From the NCBI GenBank assembly GCA_019787685.1, contig JAHNUO010000010.1:1612001-1676000 (forward strand): DNA of 64,000 nt, given 5' to 3'. How positions within the stretch are numbered: the first letter of the stretch is position 1; each line of letters begins with the position of its first letter. Both the position numbers and the translations under genes were made by a program. The notes under the pieces were generated by a model. That model saw nothing but the letters and a program-made list of their open reading frames with translations. It made no database searches and was not told the DNA's origin. This DNA comes from Chiua virens (Eukaryota > Basidiomycota > Agaricomycetes > Boletales > Boletaceae). Shown piece after piece: positions 36,653-47,406 of this stretch.

Positions 36653-36997
36653 GATGCGGAAGTGGCGTCTGTTTGGTCGTCGTGGTTGGTGGAGAGCGCA
36701 GCAGTTGAGGTGCACTGCGACAGATTGGTTGTGAGGGGGATTAATACCTTGCTGGACGAGTCCAAAGTGTACAAGCGAAAGGATGACGAGTTTCGTTCAA
36801 CGAGTGCACGGCGTCTCAAGTCTACACCCGTGGTGGCAGTGTTTGACAGGATGGAACTGCCAAGGGCATCACACATCTTCATCAAGTCATCACCGAACAA
36901 AAAGATGCGTCAAAATTGTAGTGATACACGATTATCATGATACAATAAATAGATGATTAATAAGTGAATCAAGACATACATATCAATAATTTATGAC

Positions 36998-38033
36998 CTA
37001 GGCGTTGGCAGCACCAGTACCCTGTGTTGGTTGTCCGCCCTTCTGAGGTGGTGCTGCCCCCTCGTACAAACCTCTCTCCGCAGTACCGAAAGCGGTCGGC
37101 GCAAAGGCTGGTGAGTCGACTAGAGTTGATGCATAGCCCATAAAGCCGAGCAAGAACACCGGCCCAGACATGATATCCAAGATGCCGTAAAAGACCATCT
37201 CTGACGTCGGCGAGATCCTGTTACCACCCTCCGAAAGACCCCAACAGATCGGATACAGCACCCAGATGAAGGAGATGTAGGCGGCACCCACGAAGTACCC
37301 CCCTCTGTAATCTGCGTTTCGGAATGGATAGAGATTAACATGGCCAAGAAGTTGGTACCTGACGATCGAATAGAAGATAGACAGATGAGTCAATGCCACG
37401 ACAGAGGGGCCAGGTTGCAACGAACCAGATAAAGAAGAGACCAAATAAGCCAAAGACAAAGTAGCCCCACTTGTAGGAGCTGTGAACGAGGGCACCGACC
37501 AAACCGTTGACGACCAAGAACCAGGAGAAGAACAGGACGGTCAGGATCGCGGGGGTTGACATCGAAGTGAACGACAGGAGTGCCAGCAGAATCAATGGCG
37601 CATTGATGAACCATTGTATGTATCTGACATACTGAAACGAAGCATGAGATCAAGAATGGATAGAAGAGAAGAAAACGAACCCAAATTTGACGAGTGGGAT
37701 CCCCGCGGAACTCGGCGCGAATCAGAGTCCAACCCAAGTCGGATGCCATAGAGAAGTAAGCAACAAACGATACCGCGAGTACGATGAGCGGGATGAAGTG
37801 GAAGATCCTATTGCGCCTACGATCCTATGGAACAAGTCAACATGCGCTGATGAGAGAATCAGGGTGACACAGACTGCATATGCCCAACCCAAGGCACCAA
37901 ACCAGCTAAGAAGCATGACCGCGAATACGGCCCAAAGCCAGTCAGAGGCATGGGTGGTGATGTGACGGTCACCGGCGGGAGGGTTGACTTGGAGAGCGTC
38001 GTTGTCTCTGGGATAGATGAGATGAGAATCCAT
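36998..38033 (-). CDS. opsin-related protein (HSP30/YRO2/MRH1 type), retinal lysine absent
   Basis: Exons 38033-37875, 37824-37681, 37631-37426 and 37358-36998 give 289 residues, all in frame. Seven hydrophobic helices are visible, from WLWAVFAVMLLSWFGALGWA (1) to EMVFYGILDIMSGPVFLLGF (7). Helix 6 has the typical WVLYPICWGLSEGG. In helix 7 the Lys that binds retinal in opsins (L-D-x-x-A-K) is Gly (LDIMSG). In helix 3 the proton-acceptor Asp is Asn (WFINAPLILL). This places it with fungal opsin-related plasma-membrane proteins that do not bind retinal and are often stress-induced. It is unlikely to be a light-driven pump. A broken relative lies at 43.9 kb. Confidence 0.88.
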
Positions 38034-38196
38034 GGCAAAGACGGTGAGACAGCATGAAGAGGGTGACCAGAGGCTTATAAAGTGCCACAAAGGGGTACTG
38101 CTGATTCAGTCTGTCGAAAATAGGAGAACAGTGTTGTATTGCGTGACGTCAGAGAGCTAAGACATTTGAGACTGACACATCCAAAGAAAGTAATCC

Positions 38197-38720
38197 TCAG
38201 TCAAGCCTATCAGACGAGTCGTCTACTCGAAAGATGCTTCGTGTCGCGTCTTGTCGCATCCGCTCGTCTTTGAGCATCCTGCAATGCCCAACGATGTCAG
38301 CGTCCACGACTGTCTTCTGGTGAGACTCACCGTGCATCTACCCGCGTGTCCTCGCCCTCGACGCCGAGCACGGCCTGTGGTGTCTTGGCCTCGATCACCT
38401 ACTCTAAGTTAGCGGGCACTCCACTGATCCGATGGGGACGCTCACATAGTGATTATCGCAGTGTGGACAGTACTCGTCGCTCTCCTCGTAGTTCTCCATG
38501 TCCTTGCGGAACGCTTTTTTGCACTTTTTGCATACGAACACCATCTCTGTCGTCTTTTGTAGCTTGTGGTCCTGCGTTTCGGCATGGCACTCTGTACAGT
38601 CGAACCATTGTTTGCAACATGGTGCGCGTATCGAGACCTGGGCGTTCAAAATATGTTTGCTTCCGAGACTAAGTGAATATCTGGTGCTAAAATGAGACAA
38701 AGACACGCTACGGACCACAT
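38197..38720 (-). CDS. CHY-type zinc-finger protein (Hot13-like)
   Basis: Exons 38720-38716, 38659-38446, 38398-38331 and 38278-38197 give 122 residues. The start MCKHILNAQVSIRAPCCKQW is split by an intron after five coding bases (ATGTG). The CHY signature follows: CCKQWFDCTECHAE, then CKKCKKAF and CPHCDNHYV. The tail IEAKTPQAVLGVEGED with RMLKDERMRQD is typical of the fungal family. In yeast the related Hot13 acts in the mitochondrial intermembrane space on Tim proteins and Mia40. Here a role in zinc handling or protein oxidation is inferred from family only. All frames close. Confidence 0.85.
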
Positions 38721-39145
38721 CGCAAGCGTCGATGCAACTAGTTGCTTGTAGCTATGTTTCCCACACTTTCAAGTCTATGAAGCGACTTGCGAGTACGTAC
38801 AGCCACTGCTTACATGACAACATCCAAGTCTTTGTAGATACTACCAATACTTCTTCCGAGTCGACCACGAAGATGACACGGCAGATTTCTACAGGAAAGA
38901 AACATTCCTTATCAACGGCAATGAAAGAATAAATATATCGTCATTTGACACCGTCAGCAATCGAGTCCAGTATTGTGCGACTTATCAAAAGTTATCACGT
39001 TCGGCTCTTTCCAAGGATGATCCTTCCCGATCCAATCTGTTCTCGCCATAGCTTCTACCGTCTTCGAGACCACAGCGTAGCATCTCGATGGCTTCTGCAC
39101 CTGAGGGTGCAGTGGCCATTTCTTCCATCTTCGCCATCGAGTCCT

Positions 39146-40015
39146 TTATCCAGCGGCGCGATCGAGTTGTTCCAGGATTTCCCAAATAATCTGTTTGGCA
39201 GAGACATCGTCGGCATTCATGTTGTGACATCGAGTCTGAAGAACGTGGGAACCCTGAGCGATCATCATATTCCAGGATTCAAACTGGAGCTCATTCATCC
39301 TTTCTTCGCCGGGCTCGTTTTGACCTAGGCTATCCCACATCGTTGTAGCGAAGTACACTTTATCCAGAGCGTTGTTCCCGCACAGCTTTTGAAACATAAG
39401 GAGCTTCTGAATAGGCGTGCCCTCCATTCGATTGTCCGTTATCCGATGTAGGTATAGTATCGCAGAGAGATTCTTGCCCTGCTTACGACTACGCAAGTGA
39501 GAATGGGGAAATCGAAGGTAAACGTTGTACGTTACCTGTTATCTAGCCAGACCAAGACCTTATCCAAAACGTCGCGATCTGACAGGGATACTCCGTTGAA
39601 GCCCGGTGTATCCACCAGGACTATGGATCGTCCGCTCTCCCGATCCAAGAACTCGACAGAATCAACGTCATTTGTGTACGATTTTAACCCGTCGCCCACA
39701 CTTTCCGTCGCCCGCCCACTTGCACGGTTGATGAACTGAAGATAATGAGTGAAGAGATTCGATCACTTGTCAATTGTCTCACCGTGCTTTTGCCACAGCC
39801 CGTTTCCCCCATGACACTGAAGGGAAAGCGAGTCAGATGCTTCGTCGGGTAGAGCTTGCTCACGTACACAATCACAATATTGTCGTTCATCTGGTCATTA
39901 CCTCGTCCATCGGAAGCTTCTGGTTTGTTCCAAGACAACCAGCTCTGTCAGGAGTTAATGGAATTTAGTGAAAAGAATGGAATGTGTTAGTGTAACTAAC
40001 CATAAGTTGCCCCAT
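39146..40015 (-). CDS. AIG1-type P-loop GTPase, copy 1
   Basis: Exons 40015-40001, 39944-39868, 39816-39783, 39735-39536 and 39488-39146 give 222 residues in frame. The P-loop is VVMGETGCGKST (Walker A), the switch region has GRSIVLVDTPGF (G3), and a G4-like position reads TTMWD instead of the usual TKxD. The family is abundant in Agaricomycetes and related to plant and animal AIG1/GIMAP GTPases; function in fungi is unknown. The protein lacks a membrane anchor or signal peptide. It is more distant in sequence from the pair at 41.6-46.0 kb, which are each other's closest copies. Confidence 0.78.
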
Positions 40016-40019
40016 GTTC

Positions 40020-41550
40020 TGTGCTGGACCGCCGTTTAGCCGTTACGAAGGGAAGAATAGGAGGGAGTATGGGCACACGGGTATGTTAATATGGCTGGCC
40101 ACTGGAAAGGGAAAAATCGTTCGTTGTGTGGGGCACACAGGAAATGAAATCAACACCTGTTCGGTACATATGTGATGGGTCAACGTGGCGGTATGGCAAC
40201 GTCACCCAGAGAAAAAGGTAGAATTCAGGCCCCAGAGGGCTGTCCTACACTGGACCTGGGGATTAATAGCAGTCTGCCAGGCAATCCGAGAACTTAACTT
40301 GCGGAGTCCGCCTTTCGGCGTTTAACGAAATCTCAACCAGCTGACATGATTATCAAGAACTAAGGCATGTCTGTAGGCGAGGTGCTGAGTTCTGTTATCC
40401 AAAGCCTCATGCTCATGGATCCTGTGGCGTCAATTAATACCTAGCTTGATTCAGAGGTGCGCAAGGAAATGCTGTTGGTCTTACCTACTACTACAGCTTA
40501 AAGCTGTATCAGGGTCTGCATGGAAAGTTCTGAACTTCCGTGACATACCCATTTGTGGTATGAGAGCAGCAGTTACCGTTCAACGAATTGCAATCCCGGG
40601 GTACGTACTGTGCAAACGGAAAATTTGGGTCCGACTGAGTCGGTTCCATGATTGACGCCCGATTTGCCCTTTTTTAGAAATCCTGGCAGTGTTACCAACT
40701 GCCTCCTTCAATTGGTTGTTCTACCTCTCGGCGTGAGTCGTCCTTCCATACCGGCCAGGTTGTACTCGTACTTCTATCCATTCCCATCCGAGCCCCAGTT
40801 CTACACATCCATATTGACTCGAATCACTCGATGATCTCGAGCGTATCTGCCACACTGGCGGATAATAATATTATAGATTTGGCCTGCAACTCACACATAC
40901 TCAGCCGGGGTTTATTTCTCATTATGGTTCTTCAGACTTTTCATCAACCACTTTCGAACATCGGTGTCAATGTCCACTCGCTTCAAAACCACTACGCTCC
41001 ACCTTGGCATCTATTAGGAGAGCACATTCTCCTCGTCCCCTAATATCACGTAGACCAGTTCAGAGTCTATCCTCAATCCACCAGCATACGTGCATCCTGG
41101 ATTCGTATCACCGCCAACTTGAACATGGGCCTACGAAGTCTGTAACTTGCTACTTGTTATTTTTTAAGGTACTGATGCAGACAATGCACATTCCCGCTGT
41201 CAGTTTCGCATTTCTATCTTCTTCTTTTTCTCACCGCGGATGTTGAACCGCACGCTCACGGTAACACCCATCTCTCGCTCGTTATCCCAAATCGATGCCG
41301 GATTCCATTCTATTTCGGAAATATTGACATCCACGTTTTTCCGGTCTCTTGTTTCGAGTTCCAACTTGGAGAATGTCGACAACGATGATGAAAAGACTAC
41401 ACAATCAAGTGATTGTCGACCTTCGTTACCTCGATCAACTTTCATTCCATCTCGGAACACTCCACATGCCTATCCCGGGCGTGATCCGGCCAATCATCGA
41501 CGTGACATCTCCGGGCCACCCTTCCTCGAGAATGCTCCCTCAACACCTCA
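40020..41550. other. intergenic region, no supported gene
   Basis: No domain or spliceable frame was found on either strand. It separates AIG1 copy 1 from the deleted copy 2. Confidence 0.4.
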
Positions 41551-41554
41551 AGTA

Positions 41555-42405
41555 CTAGCCTGCATTCTCCATCCTCCGTATAACGTAAACCTCCTGAACA
41601 ACTTCTCCAGTCGAGAGTATAGGTTGCTGTTCAATAGTCGCTTCATCCACCTCCGCTGTCGAGCCCGGTCCGTCTTGAAACGGTACCCTGCAACCATCCT
41701 CTTTCTCCAGGATTTCCCGGTCTGGTTTACCTGTCGACACTTCATCGTTTCTGCAACGAACAACCTGAGAACCCTGATCGATCATTTCCTTCTGGTGTTC
41801 TAACTTGAGGTCTTCCGGTGTTCTTTTTCCAACGCTCTCCTCAGCTTCAACCCCAGGGTCCACTGTATTCGGAGCATCGTTCTTGAAAAGATTTTGGGTG
41901 AACTTGAAACTCGATCACTTATTGACTTTCTCACCGTGCTCTTTCCAGAGTCCGTGGGGCCCGTGACACTGCGGGAGCTCGAGTCACGCACTCCACACAC
42001 TATCCAAATCTTTGATCACGTACGCTATAGCAATATCATTTAGTATCTGATTCTCCTCTTCGTCAAGCGGGGGGCGATCGTTCAGGTTGTTCTCGGTCTG
42101 GTCGGGATCGGATGTTTCCCCATGGGCGTTGCCGTTTTCCTCCAGCTTTTCTTCAAAAACCCCACGTATCCACCCCTTTTAGGAAGAATCAATGATATGT
42201 CGAGACTCGAGAGGAAAATAGCAGGTGAGCTGAGCGTAGTAACTAACCGCTAATTTCTTCTTATTTTCCTTGAACCAGTTACCAATTTCTAAAAGCAAAA
42301 GATTCAATCATAAAGTAATCGAAACAGAGGGCGGCAAGAGCGTCTACTGACTTAGCGCAAGGTTCACTCGAATTGTGCGGAATGCCATACGATGGGAAAG
42401 ATTCT
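41555..42405 (-). pseudogene. AIG1-type GTPase, internally deleted copy
   Basis: This is close at the DNA level to 44763-45970, including introns. The first exon (MAFRTIRVNLALS, ATG near 42390) and the P-loop exon (TGPTDSGKST, 41960) are still readable. The region coding for the switch, DTPGF and following helices is missing: the sequence jumps from the intron after the P-loop to the equivalent of KNNTLDTVYL (here KNDAPNTVDP). The C-terminal part continues as ESVGKRTPEDLK to QDGPGSTAEVDEAT. Without G3 the protein cannot be a normal GTPase, so this is a pseudogene or a source of a truncated product. Confidence 0.75.
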
Positions 42406-43739
42406 GAAGTATGTGAACTCAGCGTATTTAACGGCCAACTCTCATCTTTTCTGGTAATGTCACCTGAGCGAATGTTTGAAGAGTTCCTGAAAAAGGCCCT
42501 GTCTGATGATGGGACTGAGAACCATGGTCTGTTCGCTACAATGCAGTGATGGGTCTTAACAAGGCAAAAGTGCAAAGAACAATCTGATGGAAATCTCTCC
42601 TAAATCTTCTCGTGATGTAACGGAGCGAGAGCGCTGTGGGACAGCGTATCCCGCGTGAGGTAGTAGCGACCAGATAGCCGCCCAATATTTTGTTCAATGG
42701 CTTTCTCCATCATTGACACCTGCGCACACGAAACCACTAGTACATGACGTTTCATTCCGGACAGATTTGACACGCAGCCGTTGTCGATCTCACCTAGGAC
42801 TGGATGAAACGTGAAGTCCCAGTGGGAGACATGATGGATGGATGAGTCGATTGCTTCTATCTGAATCTGCGCGCGCATAATTTATGTAAAGTGAACTTTG
42901 ACACCCATATGTCTTTAAGAGATCCAATGCCAGTGTACTATATTGGCAATTTGTGGGATCACTCAACAAAGGTTGCGCGCCCATTGCCAAAAAGATGCAC
43001 CAATTAAAAGCACACTTGGCTCCTCTGAGATGGCGGCTCTCATACATACATACTTGGCGTCTTAAACTTACTGTAATTAGATTAATTTTGCGCGCAATTT
43101 AAAATGTTTGGCGCCCAGGAACTTAAGCCTAATGGGCGGAAATTCTCATCTGCGCATTTCCCCCCCGATTTTTTAATAAAATAGTTGGTCTTTCTCAGAG
43201 AGAGTCCGTCTGACACGAAAAGTGCCCAAAGGCTCGTCGCCAAAAAGCCATACTTCCCGACGCACGTGACACGACGTCCGATCGACCTACATAGTACACC
43301 TCACCCTTACACCACCTGCCCATGCCTTGCCTCTCACCCGACGACGACATGCAACGACGAGAACGAGACGATGACACGACACGACACGACGATGATGCGA
43401 CGTGTCTCTTACCATCCTACCCTCGCTCTTCCTCTGCCTCACCCCTCAAGGCTTCACCTTTCGTCACCACCACAGGTTCGTTTGCATCGTCGATACGTCG
43501 CAACAGTCGTATTCACCCCACCCATTTGCCCTCCCTTTCTCCCACATCTCACGCTCCATCTGCACCACTCCTTTGTGCCACTCACAACCTGTGTCGCCAC
43601 ACGACGACTCTTCCTCTTTCCATACCTTTCTCTCCACCCCGCCCTCTCCTTCGTGCCATCCCACAGCCCGTGTCGCCCCACGACGACGACATGCGCGACA
43701 CCGTCGGCCGTCCAATCTCTGCACCCACCATATCAGATA

Positions 43740-43893
43740 ACTCCCCAAAACGCAAGCACGACACGCACCGTTCGGCGACCGCCAGTGTCACACCAAACTG
43801 CTCACGCTCTCGTTGCGCCTCGACCGTGCCTTCGTCAACTCAGCCTCGCTGTCCGTCAACACCGCACCCGACGTGACCTCCCCACCGACCATC
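43740..43893 (-). pseudogene. duplicated 3' end of the 47.4-kb membrane-protein gene
   Basis: This block matches the last about 160 bp of the gene that stops at 47407. It keeps the reading TLAVAERCVSCLRF (original TLAVADRCVSCLRF). Homology stops at CATCAGCCG (43893), where the opsin relic begins directly. Only the C-terminal end is present, so it is a dead fragment carried by the duplication. Confidence 0.7.
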
Positions 43894-44245
43894 AGCCGCC
43901 TCATCTCATCTACTCCCGAAATAACAATGCCCTTGAATCATATAAACTCTCGCCATGTGATGCACACATCCTCACCCATTCCCAAGACTGTCTGCGGGCC
44001 GTCTTTACTGTCATGCTTTATTTCGGGTTACGCGGTCTGTTTTTATCTGATCCCCATATCATACCACCTCTTGATATTTATTTTATCCCCCCATCATAGT
44101 TGCAGCGTCGTCTCCTGCCTCCCTCTCGACTTGGGACGTATTTTTGTTCGTGCCGAAACTCCAGTATTTCAGAACATACCATGGTTCATCAAAGTGCCTT
44201 TGATACTCCTCCTGTCTTCAGTGATGTTATTACTAATTTCGTGTT
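43894..44245 (+). pseudogene. broken opsin-related gene fragment
   Basis: The + strand reads HLIYSRNNNALES, then LTHSQDCLRAVFTVMLYFGL, which parallels HLIYPRDNDALQV and TTHASDWLWAVFAVMLLSWF of the intact opsin gene at 37.0-38.0 kb. Further on, DLGRIFVRAET matches DLGWTLIRAEF (end of exon 2), and IPWFIKVPLILLLSS matches IQWFINAPLILLALLS (start of exon 3). The segments are in different frames and most of exon 2 and everything after helix 3 is missing. It retains traces of intron-exon order, so it came from genomic DNA and not from an mRNA copy. The orientation is opposite to the intact gene. Confidence 0.72.
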
Positions 44246-44249
44246 ACTG

Positions 44250-44755
44250 CAAAATCTCCTCGAGTGATCCTCGAGACAGATTTCACTCCGTCAGCAAATT
44301 GAGTCAGGGGTTTCGTCGTACCCCGATCTTATCATAGATCTGTAAGCCATTTCATGACCACCTTGACACTAAGCGAACTGAAATATTTTTATTCGACATT
44401 CCATTACCTGCGAGAGAGCAAGTAACTGCCTTTATCACTCCAGTGTCCGCACTTGATCATTCACATTGTATGGTACTTGATCTAGCTGGACTTGGGACCC
44501 ACACTCTGATGAATCGACATGTCGGAGTTTTCAAGTGCAAAGTGACTGCGACTATCACCCATCGAGACACAACTTGAACATGTAATAGTACAACTAACAA
44601 GACTAGGTGACAAGTGCCCAAGAATTTACATATCAAGGAAACTCTGACTCCCAGCACGAAATTCACCTAGCTCCCCATTCCACCATACTCACGCTGAATT
44701 TTTGATAACTCATTCACTGGCAAGTCCAAACCTGCCTTCTCCGCCCTCCGTATAA
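44250..44755. other. short non-coding stretch between opsin relic and AIG1 copy
   Basis: No protein-like frame. AT-rich with short direct similarities to neighbouring text only. Confidence 0.4.
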
Positions 44756-44762
44756 CGTCCGT

Positions 44763-45963
44763 TTAATTCTTGAGCAGCTTCTCCCGTTGAGAGTACAGGT
44801 TGCTGTTTAAAGTCGCTTCATCTGTCTCCGCTGTCGAGCCCGGTCCGTCTTGGAACGATACTCTGCGACTATCCTCTTTCTCCAGGATTTCCCGGACGAG
44901 CTTCCTTGTTGACTCTTCGTCGTTTCTGCAACGAGCAATCTGAGAACCCTGATCGATCATTTCCTTCCAGTATTCTGACTTGAGCTCTTTCAGTGTCCTT
45001 TCGCCAACGCTCTCTTCAACTTCATCCCACATTGTCGTAGTGAGGTACACTGTATCCAGAGTATTGTTCTTGCAAAGTTCTTTGAACATATTGATATTCT
45101 TAGCGGAGGTGCTGGCAATTCGATTGTCGATCATCCTATGCAGATATATTATTCCAGAGAGAGCTTTGTCCCCCTTGTAACTGTGCAAATGAGGACGAAC
45201 GAACGAGAAATGGTAAGCATCGTACTGTTACCTTCTGTTTAGCCAGTCTGAAATCATATTCAACACGCCACTATCAGACACAGAGTCGAACGTGTCGTTG
45301 AATCCTGGCGTATCCAACAGGACTATGGATCGGCCGCTTTCCTGGTCCGAGTACCTGACGGGATTGATGGGCTCTGTGCGCGATGTCAACTCGTAGCGTA
45401 TGTTATTCGTCTCTTGCCCACTTGCGCAGTTGACAAACTGAAGAAATATAGGTGAAGTTGAACTCGACCGCTTGTCGGATCGTCTCACCGTGCTCTTTCC
45501 AGAGCCAGCTGGGCCCATGACACTGGGGGAGATCGAGTCATGCACTCCACACACTATCCAAATCTTTGATCACGTACGCTATAACAATATCATTTTTCTC
45601 TGGCCCCGAATCATTTGGCATCCGATTCTCCTCTTTGTTAGGCGGGGGGCGATCGTTCAAATTGTTCTCGGTCTGGTCGGGATCGGATGCTCCGCCATGG
45701 GCGTTGCCGTTTTCCTTCAGCTCTCCTCCAAAAGCTTCACGTATCCACCCCTTTTGGGAAGAATCAATGATATGTCGAGACTCGAGAGGAAAATAGCAGG
45801 TGAGCTGAGCGTAGTAACTAACCGCTAATTTCTTCTTAGTTTCCTTGAACCATTTACTAATCCCTAAAACCAAGAGACTTGATCATAAAGTAGTCGCAAT
45901 GAGACCGGCGAGAGCGTCTACTGACCTGATACAAGGATCCATTGGAGTTGCGAGGAATGCCAT
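44763..45963 (-). CDS. AIG1-type P-loop GTPase, copy 3 (intact)
   Basis: My model starts at ATG 45963 (MAFLATPMDPCI; an inner ATG at 45942 is also possible). It splices at 45926/45856, at about 45805/45740 and around the P-loop, and ends at 44763. It reads SKWFKETKKKLA, then a polar segment, then DIVIAVMGPAGSGKST (Walker A), FVNCASGQE, GRSIVLLDTPGF (G3), YLTTTMWDEVEES and a charged C-terminal helix region (REILEKEDSRRVSFQDG). All junctions close. The N-terminal extension is longer than in the gene at 39 kb. The cellular role is unknown; fungal AIG1-like proteins are suspected to act in stress or self/non-self responses, which is only a hypothesis here. Confidence 0.75.
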
Positions 45964-45969
45964 CCGATG

Positions 45970-47000
45970 AGAAAGATTCAAAAGTCTGTGAAACTAGCGT
46001 ATTTAACTGGCCGACTCTCATCAATGTACAGGCAATGTCATCTGAACGAAACCACGGTGATTTCCTGAAAGGGCCTGTCTGGTGCTCGAACCGAGAACCA
46101 TAATCTGTTCGCTATGGGGCAGTGTTGGACCTCAACAAGGTAGGCGCAAGAACAATCTGATGGAAATCTTTCCTTGATGCAACGGAGCAAGCTCACCGTA
46201 GCGTAGCTCTTTAGGCGAGAGGTATTAATTTCAACACTGCTTGCCCCCGTTCTGCCTCCGAGATCGTTCCTGTCTTCATATGACTGAAACCCACTGCTCC
46301 TGTTGGTTCCTCTTGTACACCCTTTCGTACCTATTGATTGCACTATATCGTGATGTAGCCTGGTACCCTACGTAAGCCGAGTCTGTGCGAGAGCGGAGCG
46401 AGGTGGCGCACGGCTTTCTCTTTGCCGCCACCTCCTCCGCTCAAGTGCTCTGCTGCGCTTCGTCGTTTCTTCGTCGTCCATTGCCAGCCTCTCACTCCTT
46501 TCTCAGAATCGAGCGAGCGTATTCACGCAGAAGGTAGCCTTCCCCACCCCTGCGGATCGAGCGACGTCCAAACTTACATGAAAACCCCGCGAGGCAATGG
46601 CGATCGAATGGTTGCCTAATACGATCATTCTTTTGGCCTTCTCCATAACGGACACCTTCTGCGCACGGAGCTAGCACCGATATACCGTGACGCGTACGGC
46701 GCTTCTCTAGTTCGTTATCTCAAACTCAATTCTACAAGTACCGCTGCCCCGTGACGTTTCATTCTGGACAGATTTGAGACGCACTTGTCCAATCTCTTGT
46801 TGCGAGTTCTACCTGGAAGAGAAAGCCGAAACGATGAAACGCCAATCCAGTTGAATGAGACTACCGAGCCGTTGTCGATCCCACCTAGGACTGGACGAAA
46901 CGGGATGCCTGGTAGAGATGATGGATGGCTCGCCTTATCTCGATTGCTTTTGCACTTTGACACCCATATGTCTTTAAGAGGCTTGATTAGATTCAATGCA
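45970..47000. other. AIG1 upstream flank, no supported gene
   Basis: Duplicated in part at 42410-42990. Frames such as FRPVLGGIDNGS (46890) and FHPVLGEIDNGC (42800) correspond to each other but do not extend into genes; they are probably transcribed leader or intergenic sequence. Confidence 0.4.
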
Positions 47001-47010
47001 CTATTGGCAA

Positions 47011-47182
47011 TTTGCGCGATCATTCAACAAAAAGTTGCGCGCCCATTCAAGTTTACAAAGTTTGGCGCCCGTTCCTCCAAGTTCCGAAAAGCGGCGCGTT
47101 CCCATAAAGATGTACAATTGGAAATTTGCGCGATAGTTGCGCGCCCATTCAAGTTTAAAAGGTTTGGCGCCCGTTCCTTCAA
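47011..47182 (+). repeat. two imperfect direct repeat units rich in GCGCGC and GGCGCC
   Basis: Unit 1 (47011-47080) and unit 2 (47125-47182) share TTGCGCGCCCATTCAAGTTT and then TTTGGCGCCCGTTCC. Related pieces occur in arm A (TTGCGCGCCCATT at 42974 and TTTGGCGCCC at 43108). Each unit has short inverted symmetry (GGCGCC, GCGCGC). They may be remnants of a small mobile element or a local tandem duplication. Confidence 0.55.
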
Positions 47183-47406
47183 CCTTCAAGTAAGGTCTAG
47201 CTGATTCAGTAACCATGATTAAAAGTGCACTTGGTCCCTCATAATCGAATTACATGCAAGTATACATACACAATAATTCTAAAACATGTTCACTGATAAT
47301 CTGTCAACCCCTCTGTAGATCAATCATCCGTCATGACGGGTACACACAAGTTCATGTCCATCTCAAATCTGCCGCTGCGGTCGTCCAATCTCTGCACCCA
47401 ACGCCA

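Larger units (their letters stand above)
41555..43893. repeat. segmental duplication, arm A
   Basis: Corresponds to arm B (about 44760-47575) in the same orientation. Matching blocks are the AIG1 gene and its 5' flank, the sequence at 42700-42990 (for example CACCCATATGTCTTTAAGAG) against 46790-47052, and 43740-43893 against 47405-47575 (the end of the membrane-protein gene). Arm A has lost the GTPase core and gained low-complexity CGACGA-type DNA at 43200-43700. Confidence 0.75.

Noticed and set aside
43185..44099. 304-codon open frame on the plus strand
   Set aside because: Its first part is low-complexity His/Pro/Thr from CGAC-type repeats, and the rest mixes an antisense gene end with the opsin relic, so it is not one gene.
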